Source: Ancylostoma caninum
Lineage: Eukaryota; Nematoda; Chromadorea; Rhabditida; Ancylostomatidae
Direction: 5' to 3'
NCBI GenBank assembly: GCA_037903475.1
Contig: JBAJFG010000604.1
Location: forward strand, 2,094,001-2,158,000
DNA: 64,000 nt
Part shown: piece by piece, positions 1 through 11,318 of the stretch
Numbering within the stretch: position 1 is the first letter of the stretch
Layout: every line of letters starts with the position of its first letter
The notes under the pieces: model-generated
Databases searched by the model: none
What the model saw: the letters and a program-made list of their open reading frames with translations, nothing else
Told to the model about the DNA's origin: nothing
Position numbers and translations under genes: made by a program

Positions 1-139
1 ATTTGCTTCAAACTTGTCATGAAAAATATCGATATACGTCATCTACATACTCTAGGGCTCGATCCCTCAGGCAAGTTTTTGCACGACGTAAAATAACGTA
101 CGCTTGCAGTGAACTCGAGATTATCAAACGTATTGCACG

Positions 140-910
140 AAATGACTTTTTAATGGGTTACAGAATGGGTAGGACTAGCAGTATGAAGTATATGCAAAAT
201 TTTCCACTCAAAATTTTGACTCATTCAGAGGCATGGTTGTATCGGACACAAATAGCAGAAGATCTAGCCCGCTGAGGTACAGATTTCTTCCAAGTTTCAA
301 AAAGTCGAAGGTTTGCGCTTTCGGGCTCTATAACTCCTTTTCCGCAGTTGCCTCTACCCTGATTCAACTCCGTCGATAAAAGCATGTAGAAAAGGCTATT
401 TTTATCAACGAAACCTCATCTCCGCAACTCTTATGTTGGATCTTTTCTCTTCATCCTAGAGACGTGAAACTTGGAGGTAAGGCATAGTTGAGTGGGTTCC
501 ATAAGACGACTTTTTATTGGCTCGCAAAATTGGATAGGGCTGGCAGCACGGCAGTGCAAAATTTCCACCTAACTGACTGAGTTGCCGATTTTTTTTCACT
601 TTTGGTTAGTGGGAGATTTGCTCTCTTAGGCAGAGTGATTCCCTTTTTCGCAGTTGTCATCCTTCCTGCTCCGATCTAGTCGATAAAAACATGTAGAAAA
701 GGGCATTCTTATCGACAAAGCATCACTTCCATAGTTCCTGTACTGAATCTTCTGCATTGCTGCTGAAACTCGGAGGCAAAGCACAACTGGGTAGGGTTCA
801 TAGTAAGCTTTTTGTCGGTTTCCAGGGGTGAGCAGTACTGGCAGTGCGCATGCACAAAAATGACCGAAATTCAACCTTGCTCGGAGGCATGGCTGTAGTA
901 GTACTAAAAA
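140..910. repeat. diverged tandem repeat, about three copies
   Basis: Three related stretches begin near 143, 508 and 806. Each has a CTTTTT...GG...GGCAG/TGCAAAA core, and the second and third also share upstream segments (near 338 and 647) containing TTTCGCAGTTG and CATGTAGAAAAG. The spacing is irregular, roughly 300-365 bp, and the copies are heavily diverged. The short frames here show no recognisable protein. I infer old tandem duplication of a non-coding unit. Confidence 0.5.
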
Positions 911-1124
911 TAGTTCACAAATTCCACACCATGACCACGACCCTCCCACCTCTATGACCCTCCTCCATCCGCCCACCATGCGACCCCCGATTATTTATCA
1001 ACACGCTGACCCTGAACCTAGTTCAAAATCTCGATCTTGGTCTGGATGAGCTTTTCCACGGATTCTTGCCATAGGGCAGCAGAAAACAGCCACCGATTCA
1101 TCCTTTTTCTCGAAAGTTCTTCCA

Positions 1125-2150
1125 CTACTCGATTGCTTTCACCCTTCCACACTGTTTTTCCCGTGAAATCCGAAGTGCGTCAACGATGCCGTTGAAGCCA
1201 ACGTGCTTTACTCCACTTGGTAGGTTTTCAACGAGTGTCCTTACGGAACCTTCTAAGTGGTTTGTGAGGATATCCCTAGGCTCACTTTCTGACCAGATCG
1301 TACTCGGAAACTTCACGTTTAATGAACGTAGGAAGTGATCAAGAGAGTTCTTGTTATTGCATTTGAAAAGTTCACCCGTAGCTTGCGCTTTCAGTACCTT
1401 TTTCATCAATTCAAACATTTTGTCGGTGGTGTGCGGTTGTCCACTACTCTCAGAAGAAATGCTCTCCCCAGCTTCCTTACTGGTAATAGACCGCCAGCAG
1501 GATATGTCGGACCACTAGTCCGACCTCAGATGCCGAAGCTTGCTTCTGCTCAATTTCTTGGCCTGTTGGCGAGAGTTCAGATTATTCATTGGTTCCAGAT
1601 GCTGTTTTGTGTCAAGCCACTCAACCTAGCTCATCTCATCTGTGATTTTACCTGGGAAAGACTCCATTGCCGTAATTGGCTTGGTTGCTTTCTCGCGACT
1701 AGAAGTCTTCTCCTTCGCATCTCTTCCTGCAACGTGATGGTTTCCTTGACTAGTTACCGGATTTTCGCATTTTTATTCTTTAGCATGTTTAGGAGCTCGA
1801 ACGGTTCACACTTCGAATACTCTTCCAGCTGTTTAGTGATAGCTGTGGTTTCAACAAAGCGCAAAAATTTGCCTAAACTCAGCAAACCGCGAACAAACTG
1901 TCTCTGTTATTCTGTGCTTGCTAATACTGTCAAAATTTTGTTGCCTAAGTGTTCGGTCGCACCCTTTGCACGCGGAGTGTTACCGCGTGCAAAGTTTGCT
2001 CAATCTTTCGGATTTAGTCATCGAGTGCTTTTGCACATTTTTCTTGATCTCTTCGAGAATGATGACCCGATCCCTTTCTATGCGACCGTTGCTCACCGAT
2101 GTTTAGTGGTCGCCCATGTCCATTGTTTCTTCACAGATAGACATGCTAGA
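1125..2150 (-). pseudogene. retrotransposon gag-like relic
   Basis: Read on the minus strand, a broken frame runs from about 2150 to 1125. The last 97 residues (1418-1125) are open and have the layout common in nematode retroelement gag proteins: a DHFLRSLN stretch, a DILTNHLEGSVRTL helix, then LPSGVKHVGFNGIVDALRI. Upstream the same strand carries a Glu/Lys/Arg-rich, coiled-coil-like segment (ending near LVKETITLQEEM) interrupted by stops and frame changes. No zinc knuckle, protease or RT follows. The family is uncertain because gag sequences diverge quickly. It abuts the 3'-truncated RTE element. Confidence 0.5.
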
Positions 2151-3613
2151 TGACTGTTCAATGAAACGAGGTGTTGCCACACTCTTTGTCAAAGCTATAG
2201 GTTGGTCCCACGTTGTGCACATTGTTTGTATAGTATTGTCCGGATTCTACCTACGCGTCTGTATTGACAACGAGTACGACCACTTTATTAAAAACTCGGC
2301 AAGGATGTGCAGAATGCATTTCTAGGCCTTCAACTGGCTCACCTTGTGTTGCCATTGCAAGTTCGCTATCGAACTCCCTTAGTCGCAAAATGCTCCATAC
2401 CCACCCATTCGCTCCCATTTATAGTCACTACCATCAGTGTCAACACAACTTCACTGAATCCTTTTCGAAACTCTGCTTGCTCACACGGCCGTCCTTCATC
2501 TAGAGTCCTTTCGATCGATCCTGTTGGGGATCACTCGCGTGAAGAGCTTGTAGACGACGGAAAGTAGACGGATAGGGCAATAACTACCGATGCCCTGAGG
2601 GTTTCCCTTCTTGTAGAGAAGCACGGTTCTACTGGTCTCCTATTGGATGGTCACTTTGCATTCAGAAAGTTATCGAGTGAAAAGCCTAGCAATGTTTTGA
2701 TAGGAATTGGGACAGTTTCTTCAAATATGTATTCTGGTCGAATCCTGTCAGAACACGGAGCTGTACAATTCTTCACCGACTTGATGGCATGTCGCACTTC
2801 GGAGGCGAGAACCGATGACATGACATATCCGTCCTCCCTAAAAAGACATGGAGGGAGGTGGATGTGGCTATCGAAGAGATGCTAGTAGAAGTCGTGGATG
2901 ACCTTCTCCACTGTCCGTCTTGATGAAGAAATTGTTCCGTCTGGGCGCCGGAGGGCGGACATCTTGGTATTGTGATTGGCGAAGTCTCGGCGGGCGTTGC
3001 GGACTCTTTTCCCTGCCTCTGCGGCTTCGGCCAACACTGCTGCCCGTCTCTGCAGGCGTATGAGTACGAGGGTCTCGTAAGACAGTCGCCTCTTGGTGGA
3101 TCTTAAACGCTCAGCTCCCTTTGCGCTGTCGCGGAGATGTTGAACAAGCCGATCGTGTCCTTGTTGTCGACAGCGGCATCTTCGCTAAAGTTGGCTAACG
3201 AAGTGAAGAGATCCCAATTGATGACGCGTTCGGGACTCCTTCCCTTGAATTCCGCGGCTTCTCCTCCTTTGCTCGAGAAGAAGAATCTTGTCTGATCCGG
3301 AGTAAAATTTTGGTACAGCACCGACGTCGGTCAGGCAGAACCTTTGATTGACGATGGTGTGGTCAGTTTCGTTGTGCTACTCTCCACCGAGTAACCTCCA
3401 CGGTCAGCGTAGGGAGATTGGCTTCTGAATTCGTGAGCTGCCATGGATGGTTTCCGTCGTCATGATAATCTCAATCTCCTCGTTCTTTTTACTGTAGGTC
3501 ATGGGTATTGATGTTCCACAGGTCTTCTCCTAGGACTGATCTTGGCGTTGAAGTCCTCAGCGATGACCATATAGAATGTGTGGTCTTCGCTGTGGAACTT
3601 CTACAAGTCCATA

Positions 3614-4531
3614 TATTAGGTCGTCAAGTATGAAATGTCTGATTCTGGATGAGAAGATTTCGAGTTTTTTTTCTAAAGCAAGATGCAGTATAAGATATCC
3701 GAATATGGACCTGTACTATCTCCACAGCTTTGCCATCTTAAATGCAGCTTGATTTCACCAACAGCTTGGAAACGTGGAAAGTTAATAGCAATGAAGTGGC
3801 GAAAAGCGTTCCCAACATCATGTTGAAAATTGAACATTTTCTCAAGCAAGAAGTGAGCTAATCCCTGAAAGGAGTTGTGGTCAAACAGAGCAAGGTTTGC
3901 CCAGTACAGTGAGTGGCAGGTGGATCCTCACCACTGCTCCTCTGGATTAAGCAGCGTGGATGTGTGAAAAATGATCAAAAATTGGCATTTTTGAGGGTCA
4001 AACTGGGAGAAATTCGTTTACCGAACCACTTTTAACGGTCATATTGCTTTGAGTACCTAAATATTACTAGATTGTAAAGGTCACTCCTTGCTGCTTACGC
4101 TGACCTTGTTTGACTCCTATCCGCTTCGGCTACCGCTACCAGCTCATCGATATCCAGGTTCATCATAAGGCTCAATTTTGAGCTTCATGTCACCTGAGCG
4201 GAACTTCCCAAGCAAACGCTGTCCAGTGCATTTACTAGCTAAATGTCCTTTAACACTACCCTGATGTTCCCAGCTTTCTCAGCTCTAATTACTGGAAAAT
4301 GGAACCGGTGTTCCAAAACCACACGATTTTTCGTCTTTGAGTAGTTCTTCGAGAAATGCTTCCAGACAAAAATTCGAAACCTGATCAAAACCCCAGGAAG
4401 TGATTTTGAAAGGAAGAGGATGTACGTTCCTAACAAGGATAAAGATGAGAAGAGATCTAGTAAATCTTCGAAGACAGAGACAATCAATCTGACTGCACAT
4501 AAAATCGGACATTCCATACTTGACGACCTAA
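3614..4531 (-). mobile_element. internally deleted mariner, inserted in the RTE element
   Basis: About 30-bp terminal inverted repeats begin TTAGGTCGTCAAGTATG at both ends, next to TA dinucleotides. The minus strand carries decayed mariner transposase. KFRSGDMKL followed by ELVAVAEADRSQTR represents the N-terminal half, and SFQGLAHFLLEKMFNFQ with LRWQSCGDSTG represents the end of the protein. The 918-bp length against about 1.3 kb for a full mariner and the missing catalytic middle show an internal deletion. Removing it joins the RTE frame EPFY to MDL.KFHSEDHTFY, which supports a TA-targeted insertion. Confidence 0.85.
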
Positions 4532-4668
4532 TAGAAGGGTTCGACCTCGTTTTCGTATGAGGCTGGAGCGTGTGCAACGAAGATTTTCAAGGCCGGTCTT
4601 CAACCACGTCTTCTCAGTCGCAGAAATCCGATGCCGGTTGTTCGCTGTTCGAAAGAATCGATATTTAT

Positions 4669-4940
4669 CAGTGGCGGACGCAGGGGGGGGGCGGGGGGGG
4701 CGCGCGCCCCCCCCCGAGAATGGGTCGCCAAATTTTCGAAATTACTTTACAATACAAATAAAAATCTTGTGTTAGTTTATTTTTAATTGTTTATTTTTAT
4801 TATTATTTTTAATATATTTTTTATTTATCGTTTATTATTATAATTAATATTATTATTAATTTTATTTTCCGTCTGGGTCCCCAAAACGGCGGAGACCCCA
4901 CTTTTCCCCCCCTCCCGCCCACTTTCTGCGTCCGCCACTG
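4669..4940. mobile_element. hAT-type MITE with 8-bp target duplication
   Basis: The ends are perfect 15-bp inverted repeats, CAGTGGCGGACGCAG at 4669-4683 and its complement at 4926-4940. Both are flanked by the direct repeat ATATTTAT (4661-4668 and 4941-4948). CAGTGGCGGA-like termini and 8-bp duplications are typical of hAT elements. The 272-bp body has G-runs and C-runs near the ends and an AT-rich centre, with no transposase frame. It interrupts the RTE endonuclease just before NIDSFEQ. Confidence 0.92.
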
Positions 4941-5215
4941 ATATTTATGACAAAGTTCGTATTGACGAGGACACCAACTCCACCTAATCCTCTACTGTTG
5001 CAGGTTCTAGGAACAGTTCTCCTCCAGAAGCGAAGGTGGCGTTCAGTGACGGGTGTCTCCTCGTCTCGGTCAATCCAATGATGTCGTACGTGATCTTCCT
5101 GGCCTGCATTGTCAAATCCTCGATGGAAGCCTCCGACGAAGCGTGTGTGCGTTGAAGGTGCAAACCGTCATCATAGTCCTTCAAGTTTTAGGTAGCCTAG
5201 ATACCCCCACGGACA

Positions 5216-5756
5216 TTGTCCACACTGATGCTGCCGCACTAGTGATTCTTCCGAGATCGGGGTAACACTTCGTATTATTGCTGCGTGCAGCCAGTAAAAC
5301 GTAACACCACAGGAAATAGCTTGCTGTGCTCGTTGCCCCGTGGGAGGTGGCATAGGATTGCACCGGGACGTTAGATGGGCTCCCCGGGAATGGATGATGG
5401 AGCTTATTTGTTGGAGGAACTCCGAACTGCCTCCCTTGTACCTCCCAGTCACTTCATTGGAGGGCTTCTGGTCGGATAGATGTGCGCGATACAATCTGTA
5501 GACATCCAAGCACACTCATGCAGGCATACGTGAACATATCTACGCACTGACAGAAAGTTGGGATTGTTCGAACCGCAGAGACAGGAAGTTCATCCCCTGA
5601 ATCCACCCGCGTTTCAGGGCAGGCACGAGGTCGCTTTTGCTCCTCGACTCCCCCTCCCTATCCGCCACCTGAGGACGCGCCGCGTAGCCTTGCGAATAAG
5701 CCGGCTGGAATCCCTCATATGTATGAGAAAGATTCTTCCTTCTATAGTTGTTGTTA
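5216..5756. other. unassigned stretch upstream of the RTE coding start
   Basis: No supported gene. On the minus strand this precedes the RTE start near 5180, so it may be that element's 5' leader. A 114-aa minus frame (5171-5515) and the start of a 153-aa plus frame (5558-6019) show no domain. The plus frame runs into the mariner that begins at 5757. Confidence 0.3.
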
Positions 5757-6917
5757 TTAGGTGCGTGCAGAAGTTTGGGGCAGTTGGTCGTAATTCATCG
5801 CTTACCGTCGTTTTGCTCCTTGCGGTTGCCATATCCTGCAACGCTTTTATGGGTATTGGTAGCCTGAAACATACGCTACCTACACCACTTTTGGCTCGAG
5901 TTCACGTCACAGCGCTGCTTTGTTTCAAATATGAAACCAATGCTATGTGCTGCAAGCTAACTCGTGAAATTTGCTTCATGAATTCAAATCCGGAACGCCA
6001 GCGGCCTGTTGGGTCCTAATGATTATAAATAGAGTTGATATCTTGGAAAATGGTGCACAAGCTGGTCAGCAATTTCACCCTCTCAAAGTCGTCTTGAAGG
6101 AGCAGGTTGAGTCGGTGGAAAGAATGTTACGGGGAAGTTAGCCAACCATGATCCGTCACTTGAAGAGGATCGTTAAGAAGGGGAGGTGAGAAAAACGATT
6201 TCGAGTGGGTTTAGCGAGCAACACCAGTGCACACACACTGGCAGATCTGCAGATATTCGGCCTATATTCTAACAACTCGTTTCTTGGAAGGATTTTGTCA
6301 CCGATGATAGAAGTGGGTGATGTAGACATGAGAAGAGCTCATCCTAGGATCTAGGTCCCAGTGGCCCGCTCGAAGAATAGCCAAATCATCGCTGCTCTTA
6401 AAAAGTTTCTTTGAATTTCGTGGTCGGCAAATTGCGTTATAGGCGACGAATTTTTCTCAAACTGATGCACAGTAACTTATAAGTACTACATTCTTTTGCC
6501 TAAAATAATCACTGGAAACTTCTTAAGGCCAACACAGGCGAATCTACGTAGTCCACTGCTGCTGCGTATAACGCATACCGGAATGTTGGTCGTGCAAAAA
6601 CGAACATTCGGGCTTCAAAAATCTCACTGATCCTTTATACTCATTAGACCTATCTGCAACAGAATGCCTTCTTTTCACGCTTCTACGGCTCAACACCTGC
6701 AATAGAACTTTCAATGAACAGCCCCTATTCAAAAATTACGTGTGTCGTTCTTTCAAATATAGAACTGTAAAATTTTAATTTTCTGAAAAATTCTTTTTGT
6801 GCCAGCATACACAGATCCCAATGCCTTTTAATTTGAATGAAACTGTTGAGGTTGAGCGGAGTTATGACATTTTAAATAATTAGGTGCAACTGCCCCGGAA
6901 CTTTTGCACTCGCCTAA
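5757..6917 (+). mobile_element. decayed mariner transposon
   Basis: Inverted ends TTAGGTGCGTGCAGAAGTT at 5757 and the complement of TTAGGCGAGTGCAAAAGTTC at 6917 lie next to TA. Between them the plus strand keeps mariner transposase traces in order: ALLCFKYETNAM (N-terminal), LKEQVES then PTMIRHLKRI (helix-turn-helix 2), TSAHTLADLQIFGLYSNNSFL, and SATEC.LFT..RLNTCNRTFNEQPLFKNYVC (after the third catalytic Asp). Stops and shifts throughout make it inactive. The 1161-bp length is close to complete. The element at 8843 has a similar end and belongs to the same family. Confidence 0.8.
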
Positions 6918-7189
6918 TAGTTAGCTCTTTCAAAGCTTCCTTTGGAACTACTGGAGAAAAGTTCTTTGACCCGGAGGCCACAGTCCAATTCAGTTGAGAC
7001 GAAACTGGTTAGTGTAAAAACCATAAGAGCTCGAGACTGTTGTGCATTCATTTTCTCAGCTTCTAAGGATCAATCTTTTCACCAATCTACCATGGTCAGT
7101 GTGACCATTCATAATGAGGTGTGTATTGCCTAATGCTGCTCGCAACGCTGATTTCAAATCCGTTCACAAAATCGCCGAACTGCTCCTTG

Positions 7190-7370
7190 TGATGTCCGCT
7201 GTCACTGGCGACGATCACGGTCGATAGTCAACACCAGAGACCGACGCCAAAGTTGACGATCGACCGTAGTCGCTGCTGCCTGCTGCGGCGAAGCCTCGCC
7301 CACAATTGATAGGTGTTGCTACTGGCGACGGCGACACCCTGTGCTATACTTCGCGTGAGTCTAATAGCAG
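7190..7370. repeat. GC-rich repeat related to the MITE at 39.1 kb
   Basis: The stretch CCCACAATTGATAGGTG...CTACTGGCGACGGCGAC...GGTGCTATACT here resembles CCCACAATCGATGCG...GCCAGCGACGGCGAC...GTGCTACAG at 39.16-39.24 kb. The characteristic CTCGAGGAG ends of that copy are not evident. I read it as a damaged member of the same small repeat family. Confidence 0.35.
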
Positions 7371-7571
7371 CCTAACACAGTGCATCGGTTGAGATGACCC
7401 TATAGTTGGGTGGGAGAACCAATGGAAAATAAATACATTGAAAAATATACAACGCATTGTTGAAAATGCATTAGATTGCAATAAATGCCACTGTTTTAAC
7501 GAAATGAAACAATTTGGAATTAACATGACAGCCTCAACCCTACAACAGTACGATGTTATGCAAGAGAGTAC

Positions 7572-7593
7572 CTCAAACTTGGGTGATTGAACC
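7572..7593 (-). other. SL1 spliced-leader-like sequence
   Basis: On the minus strand these 22 bases match the nematode SL1 leader at 20 of 22 positions, including the leading GG, the ACCCAAGTTT core and the final GAG. Both differences are T-to-C changes. It is not an SL RNA gene: the bases after GAG (GTACTCTC) do not look like the SL RNA intron and no Sm site is evident. A genomic copy of the 5' end of a trans-spliced transcript is one explanation; chance similarity is possible but unlikely over 22 nt. Confidence 0.55.
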
Positions 7594-7639
7594 AAGTTTA
7601 ATGCATTGCATTCTTGTCAATGAGATGCATTTCTGTCAA

Positions 7640-7717
7640 TTGTTGCAATCTGTCAAAACAGTTGCATTCGTTACAACGAGTTGCAACAAATGCAACTGTT
7701 TTGACAGATTGCAACAA
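7640..7717. repeat. 37-bp inverted repeat (hairpin)
   Basis: Arms 7640-7676 and 7681-7717 pair at 35 of 37 positions around a 4-nt loop. The arms begin TTGTTGCAATCTGTC. No protein or terminal duplication is evident. It lies about 50 bp from the SL1-like sequence in a region rich in TTGCAA and TGCATT words. Confidence 0.8.
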
Positions 7718-7721
7718 CTTT

Positions 7722-8842
7722 ATTTAACGTGATCACGACAATCCACGGACAGAGCATTTCCAAAGTTACCCGTGAAGAATTCCTTTAATTTAGATGATGG
7801 TATTCACTCAATGTGAACGGTTTAATAAGAACTATTGAAGAGATATTCTAAATTTAATATTTCTTTCAACTTCCTAGAGTATCTTACGCTATGTGTTCCC
7901 TATCTTCTGTCAATTATCTGGCTTTTTTTCGTATTGGTGAATGCATTGCAGAAACGTGTTCCGTTCTAACTTCTTCAAACATGTGCCTTTCTTACCGAAA
8001 GAGGTGAGACAAGATCCGTCTTGTATGTAAACACTATTTCCGATTTTGGCCTTTCACCACTGAAGAAATCGTGAAAAGCTCCTTTTCATTCTCTATATTA
8101 TTCTCTCCATTTGGTAGTAAGAACGGAAAAATGGTTTAGTTTTTCCTTTGCGTTTATTTTCTAAATGATTACTATTAATTATAATCCGAATATGTCCCCA
8201 TCGATTCGCTTCAGGTCTTTCATCACTTCTTCATCAACAGAATCTCTGGGACCAGACAGTGCGAACGATTAACTAAACGCGCCTACAGAGTGGCACCTCT
8301 ATTTACGACTGGTCCTCAATGCAACAGCCCAGTGTCATCGTATGGCAGATTCACAACGTACTCCAATGAAAAAAGTCTCCTAGATACTCCTAGATAACGT
8401 AGGTTTTGCTTCTGAGCATCTCAATCAGTAACGCTCCTTTTTGTTCAGCCGCAACTGGTATTCACTTCAAGATTGAAATACAACGTGGTTCTTAGTTTTT
8501 CAGACAGCACTTGTAAGCTTTTAGCAATATATATATATTTAAATAGTACAGTTAGCCGCATTACTCATAAGGTTTGCCGTGCCTCAGAAGCGTTGTGGAC
8601 CAGTTCACATAGATGGCAGTCACGAAAGACTTGGGTTGAAGCTCTAAGCCATGACAATGCGGGTAAAGCTGCACGCTAGAATAGGCCTTGCTTAGGGTGC
8701 CTCAAGTTTTCCTGTTTGGGCAGTAGAGTTGTTACCAACACTAGGGTGAATGCTGGTACGAAGCTTTTCGTGGCTAAACTCTCTTCCTGTCCTGTTGCTA
8801 CAGTACACCAACAGTCGGATGAGATGAAAACTAAATATTATA
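7722..8842. other. no gene seen
   Basis: AT-rich, multiply stopped in all frames, with only short frames. I see no domain, RNA gene or clear repeat apart from a short TATATATATA run near 8528. Confidence 0.5.
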
Positions 8843-9660
8843 TTAGGTGTATGCAAGAGTCCCGGGGCAGTTGATGAGAATTTATTGTTCAACGCAGAAT
8901 TGCCACGTACCGTTGCGCTATCAAATAGCTTTCAAGAGAGGTGGTAGTATACGACATCTGCTATCTTTGGTAGTTTTCGTTGGGCTGTACGTCGCAGCGT
9001 TGTTGTGTTTCAGGCTTAAAAGCAAGAAAATGAAAAGTAAAGTAATCAGGAGAATTTTGTTTCAGGAATTCAAATTGGGAAGATCAACGTGGATAGCGGT
9101 CCATAACAACAACAAAGCGTTTGGTTAGGCCACCATCTCTAAAACGACAGCCGTTCGTCGTACACGAGATTTGCCGAAGAAGATGAGACCTTCCAAGATG
9201 CACCACGAGCAGGTCGGCCATCAGTACCTGACAAAGCTGTCCTGCAGAAGTCGAAGAGGTCGAATCAGAGCCTGCGCAGAGTGAGCAGGAGATGGCTGGG
9301 AAGTTATCCATATGCCGCTCAACTGTGTCACCCATTTTAAAACACGGCAACAAGCCGGAACTGCGAGGGAGCAACAAGCTGCGATGAAACCGCACATTTG
9401 TTGCTAAACTTGTAGTACCATCAGGGGCATTTGTCCTTTTTAATTAGAGCCGATAAGTGGAGCCAAAGTGACAGAAACACCCAAAGAAGATCACTGCTGA
9501 ACAAACCTCACATTGTCTTGGTAGATGTCGACCAGTGGTCAGCGCATGCACATTTTCAACTCATTAGGTTGGCTCTGCTGCAAGGAACCAATTCGTGGTC
9601 AGCTCCTAACGACTTCATTTTATGAGACATTGCGGATGGTGCCAAATTACAGATCAAGGC
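8843..9660 (+). mobile_element. decayed mariner, right end not found
   Basis: It starts next to TA with TTAGGTGTATGCAAGAGTCC, similar to the end at 5757. Plus-strand transposase traces follow: VAALLCFRLKSKK, EFKLGR, GDETFQDAPRAGRPSVPDKAVLQK (shown in parts), then TETPKEDHCRTNLTLSWW, equivalent to the segment before mariner's WWD motif. Frames shift repeatedly. No matching right end is visible before the tandem duplication at 9754, so the element is probably truncated. Confidence 0.7.
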
Positions 9661-9753
9661 ATTTTTCTTTAAAAAAAACGTGAAGTCAATGGAGTATAGG
9701 AGTTATTCCTTGTTTCTATCTAACATGAGTATCTACAACTCCCACAAAAATTT

Positions 9754-11000
9754 AACTCCCACGCTTTGCTTTGGGAGAAGTTATAGACGAAAAATCAAAA
9801 GTTGCAGTCTTTTTGCTCGCTACTGTAAGTGTAGCGAAGGGGCAAGCGTATCCTTTTGGATCGGCATTGGCGTCATTCTTGGGGTTTCTTGTAATTTCTC
9901 AGATTCCATTTTTATTGTATTGTACTCCGAGAACCTGTCCAAATCCAGGGGCGGTCTCAAATGAGCCCTCCCCCATTCGACCAGTTCCACAAAAAATGTT
10001 ACAGAGTACCTGTTTACTTTTTTTTACTTTTGGCGGCGAGTTTAGTCAAACTCGTTGGCCTTTCAAAATCATATAAATAGTCCCAATGCAGCGAAGTTGA
10101 GTAGAATCGCTTTGGTGCGCGTACCAACGCACTCTCATGCGAACATCATCTTTTGGTTGATTTAATCACATGTCAAACCATTTCAAACTATTTTTATATA
10201 TGCCGTTATTTGCGTCTATACGTTAGAGGAAATTTTGCTCACTTGCAGACACTCGTGCAGCAGTATCCTCGCAAAATTGAGCCTGTTTTGCCACCTAAAC
10301 ACCACCTTCTCCAGTGGTTATCAGTCGTGCTTCCACTCGCCTTCAATTTTCAACGTATCAGACAGTTGCCTGTTATGAACTCCCACGCTTTGCTTTGGGA
10401 GAAGTTATAGACGAAAAATCAAAAGTTGCAGTCTTTTTGCTCGCTACTGTAAGTGTAGCGAAGGGGCAAGCGTATCCTTTTGGATCGGCATTGGCGTCAT
10501 TCTTGGGGTTTCTTGTAATTCCTCAGATTCCATTTTTATTGTATTGTACTCCGAGAACCTGTCCAAATCCAGGGGCGGTCTCAAATGAGCCCTCCCCCAT
10601 TCGACCAGTTCCACAAAAAATGTTACAGAGTACCTGTTTACTTTTTTTACTTTTGGCGGCGAGTTTAGTCAAACTCGTTGGCCTTTCAAAATCATATAAA
10701 TAGTCCCAATGCGGCGAAGTTGAGTAGAATCGCTTTGGTGCGCGTACCAACGCACTCTCATGCGAACATCATCTTTTGGTTGATTTAATCACATGTCAAA
10801 CCATTTCAAACTATTTTTATATATGCCGTTATTTGCGTCTATACGTTAGAGGAAATTTTGCTCACTTGCAGACACTCGTGCAGCAGTATCCTCGCAAAAT
10901 TGAGCCTGTTTTGCCACCTAAACACCACCTTCTCCAGTGGTTATCAGTCGTGCTTCCACTCGCCTTCAATTTTCAACGTATCAGACAGTTGCCTGTTATG
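9754..11000. repeat. 624-bp near-identical tandem duplication
   Basis: Copy 1 (9754-10377) and copy 2 (10378-11000) differ by only about three positions: TTTCTCAG/TTCCTCAG, one T in a T-run, and CAATGCAGC/CAATGCGGC. Each copy contains an open stretch beginning KSKVAVFLLATVSVAKG, which is hydrophobic and signal-like but has no upstream ATG. Each also has a TATAAATAG core near 10073 and 10696. Its end lies 319 bp before the peptide gene at 11319. The small divergence implies a recent duplication. Function unknown; an assembly duplication must be excluded. Confidence 0.95.
9771..10076 (+). other. doubtful open frame inside duplicated unit
   Basis: The frame from the TTG at 9771 to 10076 has a Lys followed by a hydrophobic run (VAVFLLATVSVA) and later LASFLGFLVISQIPFLLY and Pro-rich text. 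The equivalent frame recurs in copy 2 (about 10395-10703), where the single-base T deletion changes the end of the protein. There is no ATG start and no convincing splice pair, so I do not call it a gene. It could be an exon or a spurious frame. Confidence 0.25.
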
Positions 11001-11318
11001 GCAAGAGAGTAGGGAGAAAGCTGAAACAGTATGAGGGGCTCCGCTACAACCCCCAAACCTCCTTGGTAACTTTTCTGAATGAACAGGACATTTTTGGACA
11101 AATTTCACCAGCTATGATCCCTAGGTGTCACCCAATTAGTAGCCCTATTTGCACTGTCTCAACTTTGAAGCTCACCTTCTTCGAGGATAGAACTGCGCAA
11201 ATATTTGAGCTTGCACATCACATTCCCATCCGAAATATTGTACTATTCATGTGGTTTTCCACTAATGATCCTCTTATTCATTGTGATCGTCGCAATAATC
11301 CAAACAATCATTTCAGAC

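Larger units (their letters stand above)
2440..5200 (-). pseudogene. RTE-type non-LTR retrotransposon (EN-RT), decayed
   Basis: The minus strand holds pieces of one long ORF in correct order. An endonuclease start near 5180 (VCTFNAHTL, DIIGLTETRR), GVGVLVNTNFVIN near 4950, DHTFYMVIAEDFNAKI near 3560, ANFSEDAAVDNKD near 3170, EVRHAIKSVKN near 2770, and the RT core SYCPIRLLSVVYKLFTRVI then DEGRPCEQAEFRKGFS near 2500 are all visible. This is the apurinic-type endonuclease plus RT order of RTE-1-like elements. Stops and frameshifts are frequent and the palm YADD region is missing, since homology ends near 2440. Two later insertions (3614-4531 and 4669-4940) split the endonuclease. Confidence 0.88.

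Noticed and set aside
1335..2153. 272-aa plus-strand frame
   Set aside because: It is antisense to the gag-like relic, whose minus-strand features are recognisable; no domain in the plus frame.
5558..6019. 153-aa plus-strand frame with a hydrophobic segment
   Set aside because: Its second half is the mariner inverted repeat and decayed transposase start; the first half lies in unassigned DNA next to RTE.
9771..10076. A 101-aa gene with TTG start
   Set aside because: Nematode nuclear genes start at ATG; the second copy is frame-altered at its end; no splice support. Kept only as a doubtful frame.
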